This document shows, one piece after another, positions 35,061-46,960 of a DNA stretch of 64,000 nt (position 1 is its first letter; each line of letters opens with the position of its first letter). Both the position numbers and the translations under genes were made by a program. Below the pieces are notes generated by a model. The model was given only the letters and a program-made list of their open reading frames with translations. It did not search any database and was not told the origin of the DNA. Origin of the DNA: Rheum nobile (lineage: Eukaryota; Streptophyta; Magnoliopsida; Caryophyllales; Polygonaceae); the NCBI GenBank assembly GCA_027886185.1, contig WOAB01000563.1:434001-498000 (forward strand). The letters are read 5' to 3'.

Positions 35061-35469
35061 TATAATATTGTTTCTGGTGTGTATTATAGTTTGCTAAATC
35101 ACATCAATTTATATTAATGGCAAAACATATTTTCTTGGAAAAATTCAGCAACTAAACTCTGCTTTCCCAGTGTTTCGATCATAAAGAACCTGAACAAGAA
35201 CATACATTTAACTTCTACAAGAATCAGTTTTCATGTCAACACTATACAAGATTGTATAAAAAGTGCAAAAGATATTTGGTGAGTGTTTTTATTCACCAAA
35301 ACAACCATCAATTAGCACATTAGAAATCATTCCTCTATAAAACTAAGCAACTGAGAAATATTATTCAGCATATACAGATCATTTTGCTTGAGTTGCGTTT
35401 TGATTCTTTGAATGCTACCAATCTTATCATATAGTTTGCATTTTCAGAACATTGTTCGAACATATATAC
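35061..35469. other. Spacer DNA without recognised feature
   Basis: AT-rich, stops in all frames, no repeat match seen inside the window. Confidence 0.35.
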
Positions 35470-35840
35470 GAACATATATACATCACTACCAGGTCTTGTT
35501 CGACCCCAAGAAAATCACATTTTGATTCATTAAATTCAAAATCTGACCACACCATTGTCTTCGCCATGCTCAAGTTACTTAAATCCGCCTCTTGAATCAT
35601 TTGAAATCATCTCCGAACGACATCAAATCATCTCCTATATCGGCCCGCTTTGTGCATGGAAAACCTATTGTAAGGGAAAGGGAAAATTAGTTAAAATTTT
35701 AAAGTTAATATAACTAAAAATGACCTGACTACGTACAAATATGGCCTGATAAAGTGAATATTGCTCTGACATTTAAAATCGGCTATAATAGAGCATTGAC
35801 CTGACTTCGTATAAATGTGGCTTGATAAAGTACATAAATG
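35470..35840 (-). repeat. Inverted-repeat family, M4 and A5 (minus orientation)
   Basis: M4 (35470-35665) and A5 (35690-35840) are both reverse-complement copies. Their order relative to each other differs from the A3-M2 unit, suggesting rearrangement. Confidence 0.58.
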
Positions 35841-35871
35841 TGGGAGGGATCTATATATAATTTAAGAGTTT

Positions 35872-36060
35872 AAGTTTTCCATGCACAAAGCGGGCCGATA
35901 CGGAGGTGATTCGATGTCGTTCGGAGATGATTTCAAATGATTCAAGAGCCGGGTCTAAGTATATTGAGCATGACAAAGACGATGGTGTGGTCAGATTTTA
36001 AATTTAATGAATCGAAACGTTATTTACTTGGAGTCGAACAAGGCTTAGCGGTGACATATA
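35872..36060 (+). repeat. Inverted-repeat family, M5 (plus orientation)
   Basis: A fifth copy of module M, beginning TTTTCCATGCACAAAGCGGG and ending near the AT-rich word TATATATATG. Confidence 0.6.
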
Positions 36061-36211
36061 TATATGTTCGTATAAATATTTCTCCCCCTGTCAGTAAGAT
36101 GTTAGTTGATGCCTAATGATGTTGCAACACTTCACAATGTGTAATATAAAAGCAATATATACTTGTGTTCTCTGATATTGCTCCATATATCTTGATTGAA
36201 TAATTCAAGCC

Positions 36212-36830
36212 TCAGAATATGACAAGCCATGCTCCAATTTCTTCAGCAAATGGTTCGACTTCATTCCTGTCCGCCCCCAGATATCCTCTGCTTTTCTCCC
36301 CACCTCCATTGTCAGGCCCACACAAGCCTGCAATGTCAGCATAGAGTCTAGGGTTGCCCAGGAAGCTGCTCTTGTACATGGATTTCGTCAAAAGCGGAGT
36401 TAACCAGATGTTCAGAAGGCATGTGCTCAGTATTAGAAAGAACAACAATGTCTTTATAATTGTTTCAGGCATCAGAGAGCAAAAAAAAAAATGAAATCCG
36501 CTTTTGGACCGATTCTGGACCAATTGAAAAGTATGTTCCCTTCCAATTCATGCAATAGAGCAAAAAAAATGAAATCAAAGATACCACGAACAGAGAGCAA
36601 AGTAGCTAACCCCGCTTTTGAACTGAAATCACAGATCGGAAGCTGAAAATTCACCGCAGTTGTTCTCTCCGACGACGAAAAGCCGATCGTCGTCGCCTTT
36701 CCGCACCGGCGGCCGCTGACGGCTCCTCCTTCAAGAAAATCTCCTCGAGCGCGAATACCGTCTGGCTCCAATTCATGTCGGCGTCCGGGAGGAAAGTCTT
36801 CGGAGAACCGCGCATAAACTTGTGGTTCAT
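36212..36830 (-). pseudogene. Captured gene fragment at right end of MULE
   Basis: ATG at 36830-36828 begins a 59-codon exon-like frame (MNHKFMRGSPKTFLPDADMN, then an Arg-rich end), 278 bp from the MULE terminus. Further along the same strand an exon-like frame (about 36450-36212) reads SSFLGNPRLYADIAGL and ends EEIGAWLVIF before a stop at 36214-36212. A polypyrimidine-rich untranslated-like stretch precedes the ATG. The two parts could be exons of one gene, but no splice pair was proved. The family is not recognised. Orientation mirrors the fragment at the other MULE end. Confidence 0.4.
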
Positions 36831-37117
36831 CTCCACTGAAAACTTCGACGGAAAGAAAAAAAGAGAGAGAAGAAAGAGGGAGAGGCGGAATCGAGATTGG
36901 GGGCAGCGATCTGGGAGTTTCCAGCTAGGGTTTTGTGAAGAACAGTAAACATGTTATTAAGTATAATTAACGGTTATTAAAAGTATAATTTTAAGGAAAG
37001 AAAAGATAAATAGAAATATGATTTTATCTTTCTCTGGAAATCAACTTTTGCAGCTTTATGGTAGTTTTGCTATATTTTTCAAATTCTGGTAGTTTTTGCT
37101 AATGCTTCTAAAAATTA

Positions 37118-37593
37118 ATGTCGACGGGTCAACTAAAACTAATGGAGAATCATCAATTGGATTTATCTTTAGAAACAATATAGCAGAACCAATTCTAATT
37201 CATGCGGAAAATCTTCAACTCTAAAACGGAGGTTTTAGCAATTCGTAATGCACTCCATAAGGCAAAAGAAATGAAACTAGAGAACAATGAATTTTAAAGT
37301 GACAACTTAACGATTGTTAATGTTATACAGGGTATATGGGCTTGTCCTTGGGATATCGAGATTTTCTTCTCTAATATCCTTATTCTGTTACAATCTTTTA
37401 TGTCGGCCCAGATCAACCATATCTTTAGTGAAATCAACTCAGTGGCAGACTCTATTGCAAATTTGTGCCACTGGAATTCTATGGAAGATATTATGACTAA
37501 TCCAAAACTGTTGCTTCTCATCTGAAAGGATGTTATTGGTTGGGCTTCAAGTCATTTTTGATCTCACCATAATCCTTACCTTGTTCAAAAAAA
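37118..37593 (+). pseudogene. LINE RNase H domain and 3' end, continuation of 18877-20133
   Basis: Starts INVDGSTKTNGESSIGFIFR, the first strand of a LINE-encoded RNase H, and later reads TEVLAIRNALHKA and INSVADSIANLCHW, the final conserved helix. A frameshift and a TAA interrupt it. It ends at a short A-run (near 37593), as LINEs do. The first residues join the LINE fragment ending at 20133 once the MULE and one copy of TAAAAATTA are taken out. Confidence 0.78.
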
Positions 37594-37987
37594 GGGTTTA
37601 TAAAAAGGTGTATGGATTGTGTTAGGATCGAGAGGGAAATGGGTTGAATTGCAAGACTCTCACAAAACAGCAAGATAATTGAAAGATACATGATACTTTA
37701 ATTCATTAATTAGCCAAAACATGCCTTATATAATAACCCTTAAGCCTATTTAGAGATGGGGATAAGGAGCCTTAGTAGAGAATTCTCTAGAATCACAAAA
37801 GTACAAAACACCTAATTTAATCATTTTCGTTAAGGAAGCGATTGGAGATGTATAGGAATGGGTACCGGGTTGGAGATGTATAGGATTGGGAATGATAGGT
37901 TTTACTTGAGTGTTTGCTTTTATATATGGAAATAATATTTTACTCACAAATCCTTATTCACTTTTCATACTCACTCAAACCCATAAA

Positions 37988-39912
37988 AAATGCGACGACA
38001 AACCGCGCACTCCATTTTATTCAACTTCGCACTCCATCCTGGGCGACACCTAGTGCAGCCCAGAAAAGACCCAAAAAATCGGGTCTAAGTCATGGGCTGC
38101 AATACGTGCAGCCCAGACAAACCGAGTTTTCGAAAATCTGGTTTGTCTGTTGGGCTGCACGTATTGCCGCCCACATTTTATTTTATTTTTTATCGAACCC
38201 GATTTAGAATTTTCATATTATTTTAAAAAAATCAATTTTTTTCAACTCGGTTTAAGTATGGGCGGCGCTTATTGCCGCCCAAATAAAGTTCAAATTTTGA
38301 ACATGGGCGGGAATAATTGCCGCCCAAACCAAGTTCAAAATTTGAACATGGGCGGCAATAGGTGCCGCCCAGATAGGTAGTTTTTTTATAAAAAAAACCA
38401 ACGGTATATATTGCCGACGAGATCGTCTTCTCCGATAGTGTCTTACCGGAATATTTTGTTTCAACAAAAGAGAGTTGAAAGGGAGTTATAACATATGATT
38501 ATATCCTATAGTTTGTTATAACATATGATTATAGTTCGTTATATCCTATAGTTATATAACATATGGTTATATCCTATTTATATCTTATAGTTATATAACA
38601 TATGATTATATCCTATAATTATATAACATATGATTATATCCTATAATTATATAACATATGATTATATCATATAGTTCGTTATAACATATGATTATATCCT
38701 ATAATTATATAACATATCGTTATATCCTATAGTTATATAAAATATGATTATATCCTATAGTTATAACATATGATTATATCCTATAGTTATATAACATATG
38801 ATTATATCATATAGTTATATAACATATGGTTATATCTTATTTATATCCTATAGTTATATAACATATGATTATATCCTATAATTCGTTATAACATATGGTT
38901 ATATCCTATTTATATCCTATAGTTATATAACATATGATTATATCCTATAGTTCGTTATAACATATGATTATAGTTCGTTATATCCTATAGTTATATAACA
39001 TATGATTATATCCTATAGTTATATAACATATGATTATATCCTATAATTATATAACATATGATTATATCCTATAATTATATAACATATCGTTATATCCTAT
39101 AGTTATATAAAATATGATTATCTCTTATATTTATAACATATGATTATATCCTATAGTTATATAACATATGATTATATCCTATAGTTATATAACATATGAT
39201 TATATCTTATTTATATCCTATAGTTATATAACATATGATTATATCCTATAGTTCGTTATAACATATGGTTATATCCTATTTATATCCTATAGTTATATAA
39301 CATATGATTATATCCTATAGTTCGTTATAACATATGATTATAGTTCGTTATATCCTATAGTTATATAACATATGATTATATTCTATAGTTATATAACATA
39401 TGATTATATTCTATAGTTATATAACATATGATTATATCCTATAGTTATATAACATATGATTATATCCTATAATTATATAACATATGATTATATCCTATAG
39501 TTATATAACATATGGTTATATCCTATTTATATCCTATAGTTATATAACATATGATTATATCGTATCGAAAACACTCCTGGACGACACCTAATGCAGTACA
39601 AAGGGGTACCAAAACTCAACCAACAGTCTCATCTCACAGGTACCCTCGTGGACGACACCTAATACAGCCCAAAAATACCCTTTTGGACGGCACTTGTTGC
39701 CGCCCAAGTAAATCACCCTAGGCTGCACTAGGTGCAGCCCAGAAATTCTTTTTTTCACAAAAATCCGATTCAATGAATCGGATTTTAAAAAAATCAAATT
39801 AAATCATAATTTTAATAATAATAAAAAAATGAACTCGTCTGGGCTGCACTAGGTGCCGCCCAGGATGGAGTACGAAGTTTAACAAAACGGAGTGTGCGAT
39901 TTTTTCGCCTAA
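37988..39912. mobile_element. Foldback element with about 63-bp inverted ends and AT minisatellite core
   Basis: The segment 38002-38064 is the inverted complement of 39838-39901 (ACTCCATCCTGGGCG, CACCTAGTGCAGCCCAGA), with few mismatches. Inside these ends are further short inverted words (GGGCGGCAATA / TTGCCGCCC) at 38140-38375 and 39570-39740, then the AT minisatellite. No ORF. Outer borders and target duplication are uncertain. It sits in a gypsy LTR. Confidence 0.65.
38480..39565. repeat. AT-rich minisatellite, about 28-bp unit
   Basis: Roughly 1.1 kb of variants of TATATCCTATAGTTATATAA followed by CATATGAT, with interspersed GTTCGTTATAACATATG variants, forming higher-order blocks (38500-38900 resembles 38900-39300). 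The CATATG and TATAAC/GTTATA words make it strongly self-complementary. Confidence 0.88.
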
Positions 39913-40206
39913 AAATTAGAGGGGTTGGAAAACCAATACCTTGGAGGTTTGGGGAATAGATATCATAACCAATTTTTTAAAACAAAATATATGGGATTGG
40001 AATTCCTCGACCCCAAACCTCATTCTCCAATCCTTCTCACCAAACACCCCCTAAGAGTATTCTAGAACTAGAAAGGATAATTAAATAAGAGAGAATTCTA
40101 GAACCAACTACTAGATAATGATTATATCGGGTTTCTTTCCAAGTCATGTGAATTTATTAATTTTTCTAGAACTACTTATTAGATAAAGATTGAGCGCTTT
40201 GTATCA

Positions 40207-40690
40207 ATACCCCCTTGTCCTCAAGGCGAAATTGAATGTACGTGATAGTACCTCGGTCAGCAGTGAATTGTTCACCTGCACCTTGGCTGGTTGATGGTAC
40301 GTCTTGCTCGCCTTTGATATCAAGCAAGGTAAATGTGGAGGGTTTGCATCGATGGCCAGGACCAAATTTATCTCCGTAGCGGAGGCACAATCTCTTGTCT
40401 TGTCTTTTTTGGCGCTCAATTTTCCAAGACTTGGACAATGTTGGTGAAGATCCTTGTTGATGATGGAAGCTACTAATCTGGTAACTCGCTTTGGTGATCT
40501 GCAATGACACATCAGGTTGTAATTCCTCCTTGAGACCGGCCAAGAAAACCCCTAAAAGGCAATGCTCAAGCCAGTCCTTGACAAGGGCCACTTGTCGGGC
40601 ACACTCTTGGCTAGATACAGAGACGGACCCGGTCTGCTTTGGAATCTCCATGAATAGCAAGTAGCCATTTCGACAACACATACCAGATGG
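40207..40690 (-). pseudogene. Ty3/gypsy gag remnant fused to 3' end of element
   Basis: Minus-strand frame with a gag-like block (VFLAGLKEELQPDV) and a zinc-knuckle-like CLRYGDKFGPGHRCK in which the expected second Cys is Tyr. It continues directly into the purine tract and LTR, so gag has been joined to the element's 3' end by loss of protease to integrase. The N-terminal border near 40690 is not defined. A different gypsy type from the Tekay copies. Confidence 0.6.
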
Positions 40691-40852
40691 AGAATTCAAG
40701 TAATTTACAATTCACTGTACAGAAGAACCATTCTTCACTTGTGTTTCTGATCAACAAACCGAGCTACTTCAAGACGGTCAAATATATTACAAATGTATAC
40801 AAGGTACCTGATACGAGATGCTCGGTTCCTGGCCTGCCTGCTTTAGATCCCC

Positions 40853-43800
40853 TCAGTTTGTTGCTGCCTTCTTTTGCTTGTACCTCGTAGCAAAGACAAC
40901 GTAGACGAGCAAATTCACAAAGCTTAGCCCTCCAAGAAGCCAGAAGAAATAATCAAGATGACCCTCATTCAAGTTATCCGGTATCCAACCGGATTCCCCA
41001 CCGGAAGTTGTCACGGCAGTCACAACCGTGACTATCAACGAGCTCAAATAACTACCCAAGGAAGTCGTCAGGAGAGAGAGGGCACTACAAAGACTCCGCA
41101 TGGCATCAGGTGATTGGTCGTAGAAGAACTCCAGCTGTCCAATGAAAGTGAACACCTCAGCAGCTCCCACCAGAAAGTACTGCGGAATTTGCCAGAGGAT
41201 ACTGAGTGGCACCGCCACATCCTCATCCACCAAGCCAAGCTCTCTTGCAAGTTGCAAGCGCTTGATCTCGACCAAAGCAGCAGCAGCCATGGAAAAGATC
41301 GAGATGAAGAGCCCGATCCCCATCCTTTGCAACTCCGAGAAGCCTCTTTCTTTGCCAGTGAACTCTCTAGCAACGGGGACGAGGAATTTGTCATAGACAG
41401 GGACCCAGAAGATGACACTTATGACATCAAAGGTGGATAAAGAGGCTGCAGGGATGGTGAAGGAGCCAACACTTGTGTCCATGACTTTTCCTTGCTCCAC
41501 GAACATCGTAGACATCTGGGCATAGACGGCTGCAAACACGATCCCTGTGGACCAGATAGGAAACATGCGGATCAAGATCTTCAGCTCCTCTACTTGTGTT
41601 ACAGTGCACAACCTCCAGGGGTTGGAGAAATTTCCATATCTCGCTTCAGCTTCCGTCACTATAGCTGCTTTATCGAGGCACCTGCGGATATAATCATGTA
41701 AGCAACTCTTCTAAACCATTAATCGATGAAAAAAATCACAAATTCCTGCTTACATAAGAAATCAAGAGAGCGAAATCAGGTATATGAATCAAGCAATTAT
41801 TACATAATAAGATCCATAACTGATTGGGTGAAAGGATGAGAATACTATATTTAAATTAACGATTAACAGTAAAATTCTTTCTTTTTCACAACCAAAGATA
41901 TTTTCAAGAAAATATACACTAATTTCCATTTCAAAATAGATATCTCCAGTCGTTAGGATTCTCAATTTGATGATGCATTGTCATATTTTGAACAACTTGT
42001 ACTTGTCAAAATGCTTTTCAATTATATTGCATAGTTTGGAAAGGATAATCTTAGTCTTCTTAACCAAATTACATTGACTTAAAACAGTTCTATTGAAATG
42101 AATATTTAAAAAAAAAAGAATGAAAAACAGCAATAAGACATCCCTACCAAAAGCCATCACTCTACCATAACAAACAAAAATAGGGAACACCATTAGCTAG
42201 ATCCTCAGAAAACCTATGAGGCACCAAATGATCTAGCAATTAGTAGAATAATTTACTATAGTGTACAGACATAAGAAGAGACAAAATGCAATAATTTTTT
42301 TTAACTATATGACAAATAAAATGAGAATAAAGAAAATTACTTCATTTCATCCGTGTGCTCCAGTTTTCGACTCCCCTCAATGGCAGAATCTTTATCCGGG
42401 GTTTCATATAAGAGACTGTTGTCTTGCGGGACATTAAGCCTCCATTTCCGAAAAGAAGCAACCAAAACTTGGCACATTCTGGTGAGTGGGCTTCCCGCAG
42501 GTTTTTGAAATCTGTATAGAGGTGTCCCACAGAAGAAACTAGCAATAGCAAGTCCCATGAATAATGCAGGAATTCCGAAACCCAATCCCCAACCAGCATT
42601 TTCTTGGATCCAAACAATAACAGTGCTCGATACTAAAGCACCGATGTTGATAGAGAAGTAAAACCAGTTAAAAAAGGACCCTTTCTTCACCCTCTCTCTG
42701 ACATCAGTATCATCAAATTGATCAGCACCAAAAGAGGACACGCATGGTTTAATACCTCCAGTCCCCAGTGCGATAAGATAAAGCCCCAAAAAGAATACAG
42801 CATACTGCAGAAATGTGGCGGAGGGACAAACAGATCCAACACATTCAGCCGGACGATATGCAGGAACTACTGCAGAAAGGGTCAATGTGCACATTCCCTG
42901 GTTGCACAAGGATAGTAAATATTAATCCTAAGAAACCAAAAGAGTTTTTTAAGAATCAAATATCTGTTAGAATCAGGAAAAGAAGAGGTTACAAAGATAT
43001 GAAGAAGAAAAACACAATGCAAGCTCAGACACATCTAAGCTTGTGCATCCTCAATAGAAACAGATACTCGTACACCATGAAAGCACAAAGAAGAAATCAG
43101 GAATGCTAGATGCTAGAGTAACACCATTTCAGTTCATTTCATTTGCATATAGCTGAGCACCATTTAGCTATTATATTAACCTTTCTCAGTTAGTATTTCT
43201 CCGGTTATCTATAACACGACATGAAATGCTGCTAAAAAATTAGAGAAAGAACATGTTTAGTGAAGAATAATTTTCTGGGAAAAACTGACAGTTAAGGAAA
43301 TAGTAATAACTTCATAATAGGGCCAATAGCAATACTAATAGCATTGTGGTCTACGTTTCAGATTAGGAAAAATGGAAGGCTAGGATCATCTAAAGTCTAA
43401 ACTCTAATCAAAACAATGATAAACTATCAAAAAACATTATAAAGGACATGGTACTTACGACAAAGTAGATTGTACTGAACACAGCAATTGTCCAATATCT
43501 TCCCCAATATGCATCTGCTAAGACAGCTCCAATAAGGGGAGTAATGTAACATGTTCCCATCCACGTTGTAACACTTGTTGCAGCAGCGACATTTCCTTCA
43601 TGTAATTTTTCAGTGAGGTAACTGACGAGATTGGTAGCAATACCATAATAAGCAAGACGCTCACAGCATTCAGTGCCTGCAAAGGTCATACAAGTTAGAA
43701 CTAAGAAGCACACAACTAATAAAGCTGTGTTATTCCAGAAACGAAAAGCTAACATACTAAGAATGAAAGGACACGCTCTCCAGTTTCCCGTATTTTCCTT

Positions 43801-44545
43801 CAACACCGGATTCCCCTTGATATTAACAGAGCCATCTCCAGTGTAACGGTCATCTTTTTCATTCTGTAAGCCACAAAATAAATAAATAAACATACACAGG
43901 TGACAGGTGTCACTTACAAGTAGATATAAGAAAAAACACAAGGACAATATGAAAACCATGAGGAAAATGCAGTCTTTTCATGTTAATAAATACAAATGAA
44001 GTTCAAATCAGATGCTTCGCAATTTTCCCATTAATTATATACACACATTAGGAATTTCCCTTTTTTTAAACTAAAACACTCAAGATTAACTCTGTTGAAC
44101 TATGAGGCAGACAATCCCATGTCTTAGCAGGTGATGCTATTAAACAATCACCAGCTTTTAGTACAAAAACCATATTCTTCAAGTTTCCACATATATAAAA
44201 GGGGGGAAACAATAAAGAAAATTTTCTCACAGTATAAATGATCAAAGCAATAAAATCCTCTCAACTGAATATCACAAGCTCATTATCAACAAAAAAAGAA
44301 GTTATTTCAAGCGGAGACACTGATACTAGTAACTAGAAGATGTTAAGAAAATGGCACTGTTTTATTTCTACGAAACCGCAATTTCCAATTCCAAATAGGA
44401 ACAAGAACATCGACAATAGCTAGGGTTTGATTCGAAAGCAATTCAATTATGAATAGAGACAAGTCACACTACCCGAGATGAACAAGAGCAATACCTGGAG
44501 AAGATCGTTCTCCAAGAGCGAAGCCTCGTCTCCATGAGTACCCAT
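40853..44545 (-). CDS. NPF8: NPF8-type di/tripeptide transporter (NRT1/PTR family), five exons
   Basis: Exons (minus): 44545-44495, 43863-43758, 43676-43459, 42897-42341, 41681-40853; every intron is GT-AG and the joined frame is 1761 nt (586 residues plus TGA), normal for this family of about 570-610. It is a 12-helix proton-coupled importer of small peptides, at plasma membrane or tonoplast. Seen: N-terminal DDRYTGDGSVNIKGNPVL, the proton-coupling motif ECCER in helix 1, the PTR signature YLIALGTGGIKPCVSSFGAD with DQFDD, FFNWFYFSINIGAL, and the late block QIPQYFLVGAAEVFTFIGQL. A long central loop with KDSAIEGSRKLEHTDE separates the two bundles. It is closest in memory to Arabidopsis NPF8.1/PTR1. 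The only intact ordinary gene in the window. Confidence 0.95.
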
Positions 44546-45480
44546 GAAGCGCTTCAAGTAGCGATTCTCTGTTGTACACCCAAATTGAGGAGTTGAAGAA
44601 TTTGAGGAAGGTTTTTCTGGATACAGGAAGTGAGGGACTGGATTAGATGCGATGCGAGGGGTTCGGGAATCCAAAAGCACAGGGAGGAAGGCGAGATGGA
44701 GATTCAACAAATGGCTTGGAATCTACAAATGCAAAAAAATTGTCTGTGAATGGTTTATCGGCAAGCGTGTTAATGGTTTGACACTAGTCTCTAATAGCGG
44801 AAGCCGGAAGGTGTTTCACTTTGTGTGTTAATAATACCCCAATTTGAACGTAAACAGTTAATAATACCTAAAAAAATGATTTATTAGCTTAATTTGAAAA
44901 ATAACTTTATATGGTGCGTCTAATTAGGCTAACTAGTATTAATGCCTAGACTAAATTATTTTAGTAAAATTTTGTTTAGTAACTCCCATTTTTTAACTTT
45001 TTTGTGAAATTTTATAAGGTTTTCACAATTTTGTGTGATAATTTTGATTTTTTGCTAATTTTGCTTGGTAATCCTGGATTTTTTTCTTTTCTTCAAAATC
45101 CCTTCAAATTTTGATACTTTTGTGTAGTAATCTTCGGTTTTTAATTTTTTTGTCAGATACCTCTTCATTCATTTCACTTAAAAAATGTTAGCTTTAATTT
45201 TTTAGGGCTTAGAGATTTATGGTTTAGGAGTTAGGTTTAAGGTTTTGAAGTATAGGGTTTGGGGTTATGATTTTCACGAAATACCAAAATAGTTAAATAC
45301 AAACGGATTAAATTTTCTAAGTCAAAATATTATCTAAATAAATAGTCATAAATTACACATTTATAATATAAGATAATATTATAATAATTTTAATTAATTT
45401 AATTTTAATTCTTATAAAATCAAGTTAATTCTAAAATATCTTTTAGGATACTGGGCCTTTTTTCCAACCATCTATAAAAT
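44546..45480. other. 5' untranslated region, promoter side and AT-rich flank of NPF8
   Basis: Immediately upstream (44546-44760) is GC-moderate leader sequence. Beyond it the DNA is AT-rich with long T-runs. No clear TATA position could be chosen. No other gene. Confidence 0.4.
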
Positions 45481-46737
45481 TTATCATTTGGCAAAAAAAA
45501 AATCTTTCATTAATTAATTAAATCAATATTAAGCCAAAACAATTTAAAAATAAAAAATCAAATCCCTAATTGGGTTTAAAATACCCTCTCGACGTCGGAC
45601 TTGGACACCCGGCGGTTTCCGGCCAAATTGGAGGTGCTCCGGCAGTTTCACGACAGAGTCTTGATAGGTCTTTGATAGAGGACCTCCAGGCGCAACTAGT
45701 GATACCCCTAATTGCTCGAACAAGATTCCACAACACTCGAATTTTGGGGATGAACAGACCGGTAACGAGTTCCTAGGGTTCTAAGTGATTTGATCGAAAT
45801 TGAGTGCCTTAGAGTGTTGATTTGGACGGGTATTTATAGGGGTTTGATAAAGGAGGATATACCCAGCATAAAACCTCCATTAATTTTCCCCAATTGAAGA
45901 CGATCCTATCCAATTTTCAATTTCTTCAAATCGACTTCAATGGATGCGGATTAGTATCGGGGCAAAATCTCGGGTTTTTCGTCATCATTTACTCCGATAG
46001 GATCCTCTTCAATGCCCATTAGTTATTAAGCCTAATCGGATCCAAGGATTTTGCAATTCCTCCATTGAAGGCTGTTTGAATCTCACGCACAGCAGAAAAT
46101 CGGGAGGATGAAGATGAAGTTTTGGGGTATTTACGTTCGTGGCCTTCTACTTTTTGGTTTGTGGAAAAACTGCCCTTTTCAACTTTTAATAAACTACAAA
46201 AGTTGTCCAAATTAATACTTTAAGTTTGTAACAGTTATTTTAACCCAAAATTAGATTATATATAATTTAACTTAGGCTAAAATAAGTTTAAGTTATTTTT
46301 CTTGTAAATTTAATCATACTTAAATCCTTAACAAAAATTTGTTAGACTTGATTTAAATATTCTAGGTCAAATTTGATAAGTTTAATCTATATTATAATTA
46401 ACATAAAGTTAATCATAATTTAAATCATCCTTAGATTACAGAAATAACATACTTAGGACAATTAAGATTTTATCCATTTATAGAGAAACATAATAATTCC
46501 TTTATTATTATTTAAAATTCTAAAATTACACCCATAGTTATACTTATTATTTATTTTAACACCCCGTTATTATTACTCATATGATAATTTGTACCAAAAA
46601 TTATCTTAACCCAACCTTTTATCCTAAGTTCATGAAAATTTAAATTATTTCTCTAAAAAAAATAAAATAAATTTCATAACTTTTATTTTTATCAACCTAA
46701 AATTACCATTTTACCATTCTATTTTAAGTGGGATATT
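45481..46737 (-). repeat. LTR-like remnant (minus orientation)
   Basis: The right end, on the minus strand, reads TAATATCCCACTTAAAAT, close to the start of Tekay LTRs. A TATA word (TATAAATA, 45838-45831) is followed by about 250 bp of GC-rich leader-like sequence. The far end was not found and no target duplication was seen, so this is tentative. Confidence 0.35.
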
Positions 46738-46960
46738 ACTCTCTCTTCTAGGAGGGATCTTCAAGAGCATCAACCATGACGTTGTCCCGTACAAGAGGAA
46801 TCTTCATTGAGCCAAAAACACGACCACGACCACGACTGGACACTCAGGCATCACCATTGTTCATCTCCACAAATACAGCGAAGAATTTGACACCCAAACT
46901 CGAAACAAACGAATCCGCAATAGATAAACAAAGTTGAAAATTAATGTGAAAAAGGGATAG
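46738..46960. repeat. Dispersed repeat R, copy 2
   Basis: Matches 14660-14890. It starts abruptly at the LTR-like remnant, so one of the two may have inserted into the other. Confidence 0.6.

Larger units (their letters stand above)
20134..37108. mobile_element. MULE-like DNA element with captured gene pieces, 17 kb including nested Tekay
   Basis: The 9-bp word TAAAAATTA is present at 20125-20133 and 37109-37117. The ends between them are inverted: the left reads GGCCCATTAGCAAATATACC; the right, on the minus strand, reads GAAGCATTAGCAAAAACTACC; both continue with CAGA(A)TTTG. A 9-bp duplication with extended inverted ends is the Mutator signature. Removing the element rejoins the LINE frame (…IKINVDGS). 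No transposase was seen, so it is non-autonomous. It holds gene fragments at both ends facing inwards, an inverted-repeat cluster, an LTR fragment and a complete Tekay element (11 kb). Confidence 0.75.
37618..40206 (-). repeat. Gypsy LTR interrupted by foldback element
   Basis: Plus-strand ends TGTGTTAGG at 37618 and TTGTATCA at 40206 give TG...CA. A purine tract (minus strand ACAAGGGGGTAT, 40218-40207) adjoins it, so this is the 3' LTR of a minus-strand element. Without the foldback insertion it would be about 660 bp. No second LTR is present in the window. Confidence 0.5.

Noticed and set aside
38480..39565. Possible CRISPR-like or centromeric array
   Set aside because: Units are contiguous without unique spacers and too short and local for a centromeric satellite; plant context excludes CRISPR.
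41068..41440. ORFs overlapping the last NPF8 exon on both strands
   Set aside because: Shadows of the coding exon with no independent motifs.
45200..45270. Telomere-like words (AGGGTTTGGGG, TTTAGG)
   Set aside because: Only scattered, imperfect words in an AT-rich region, not a TTTAGGG tract.
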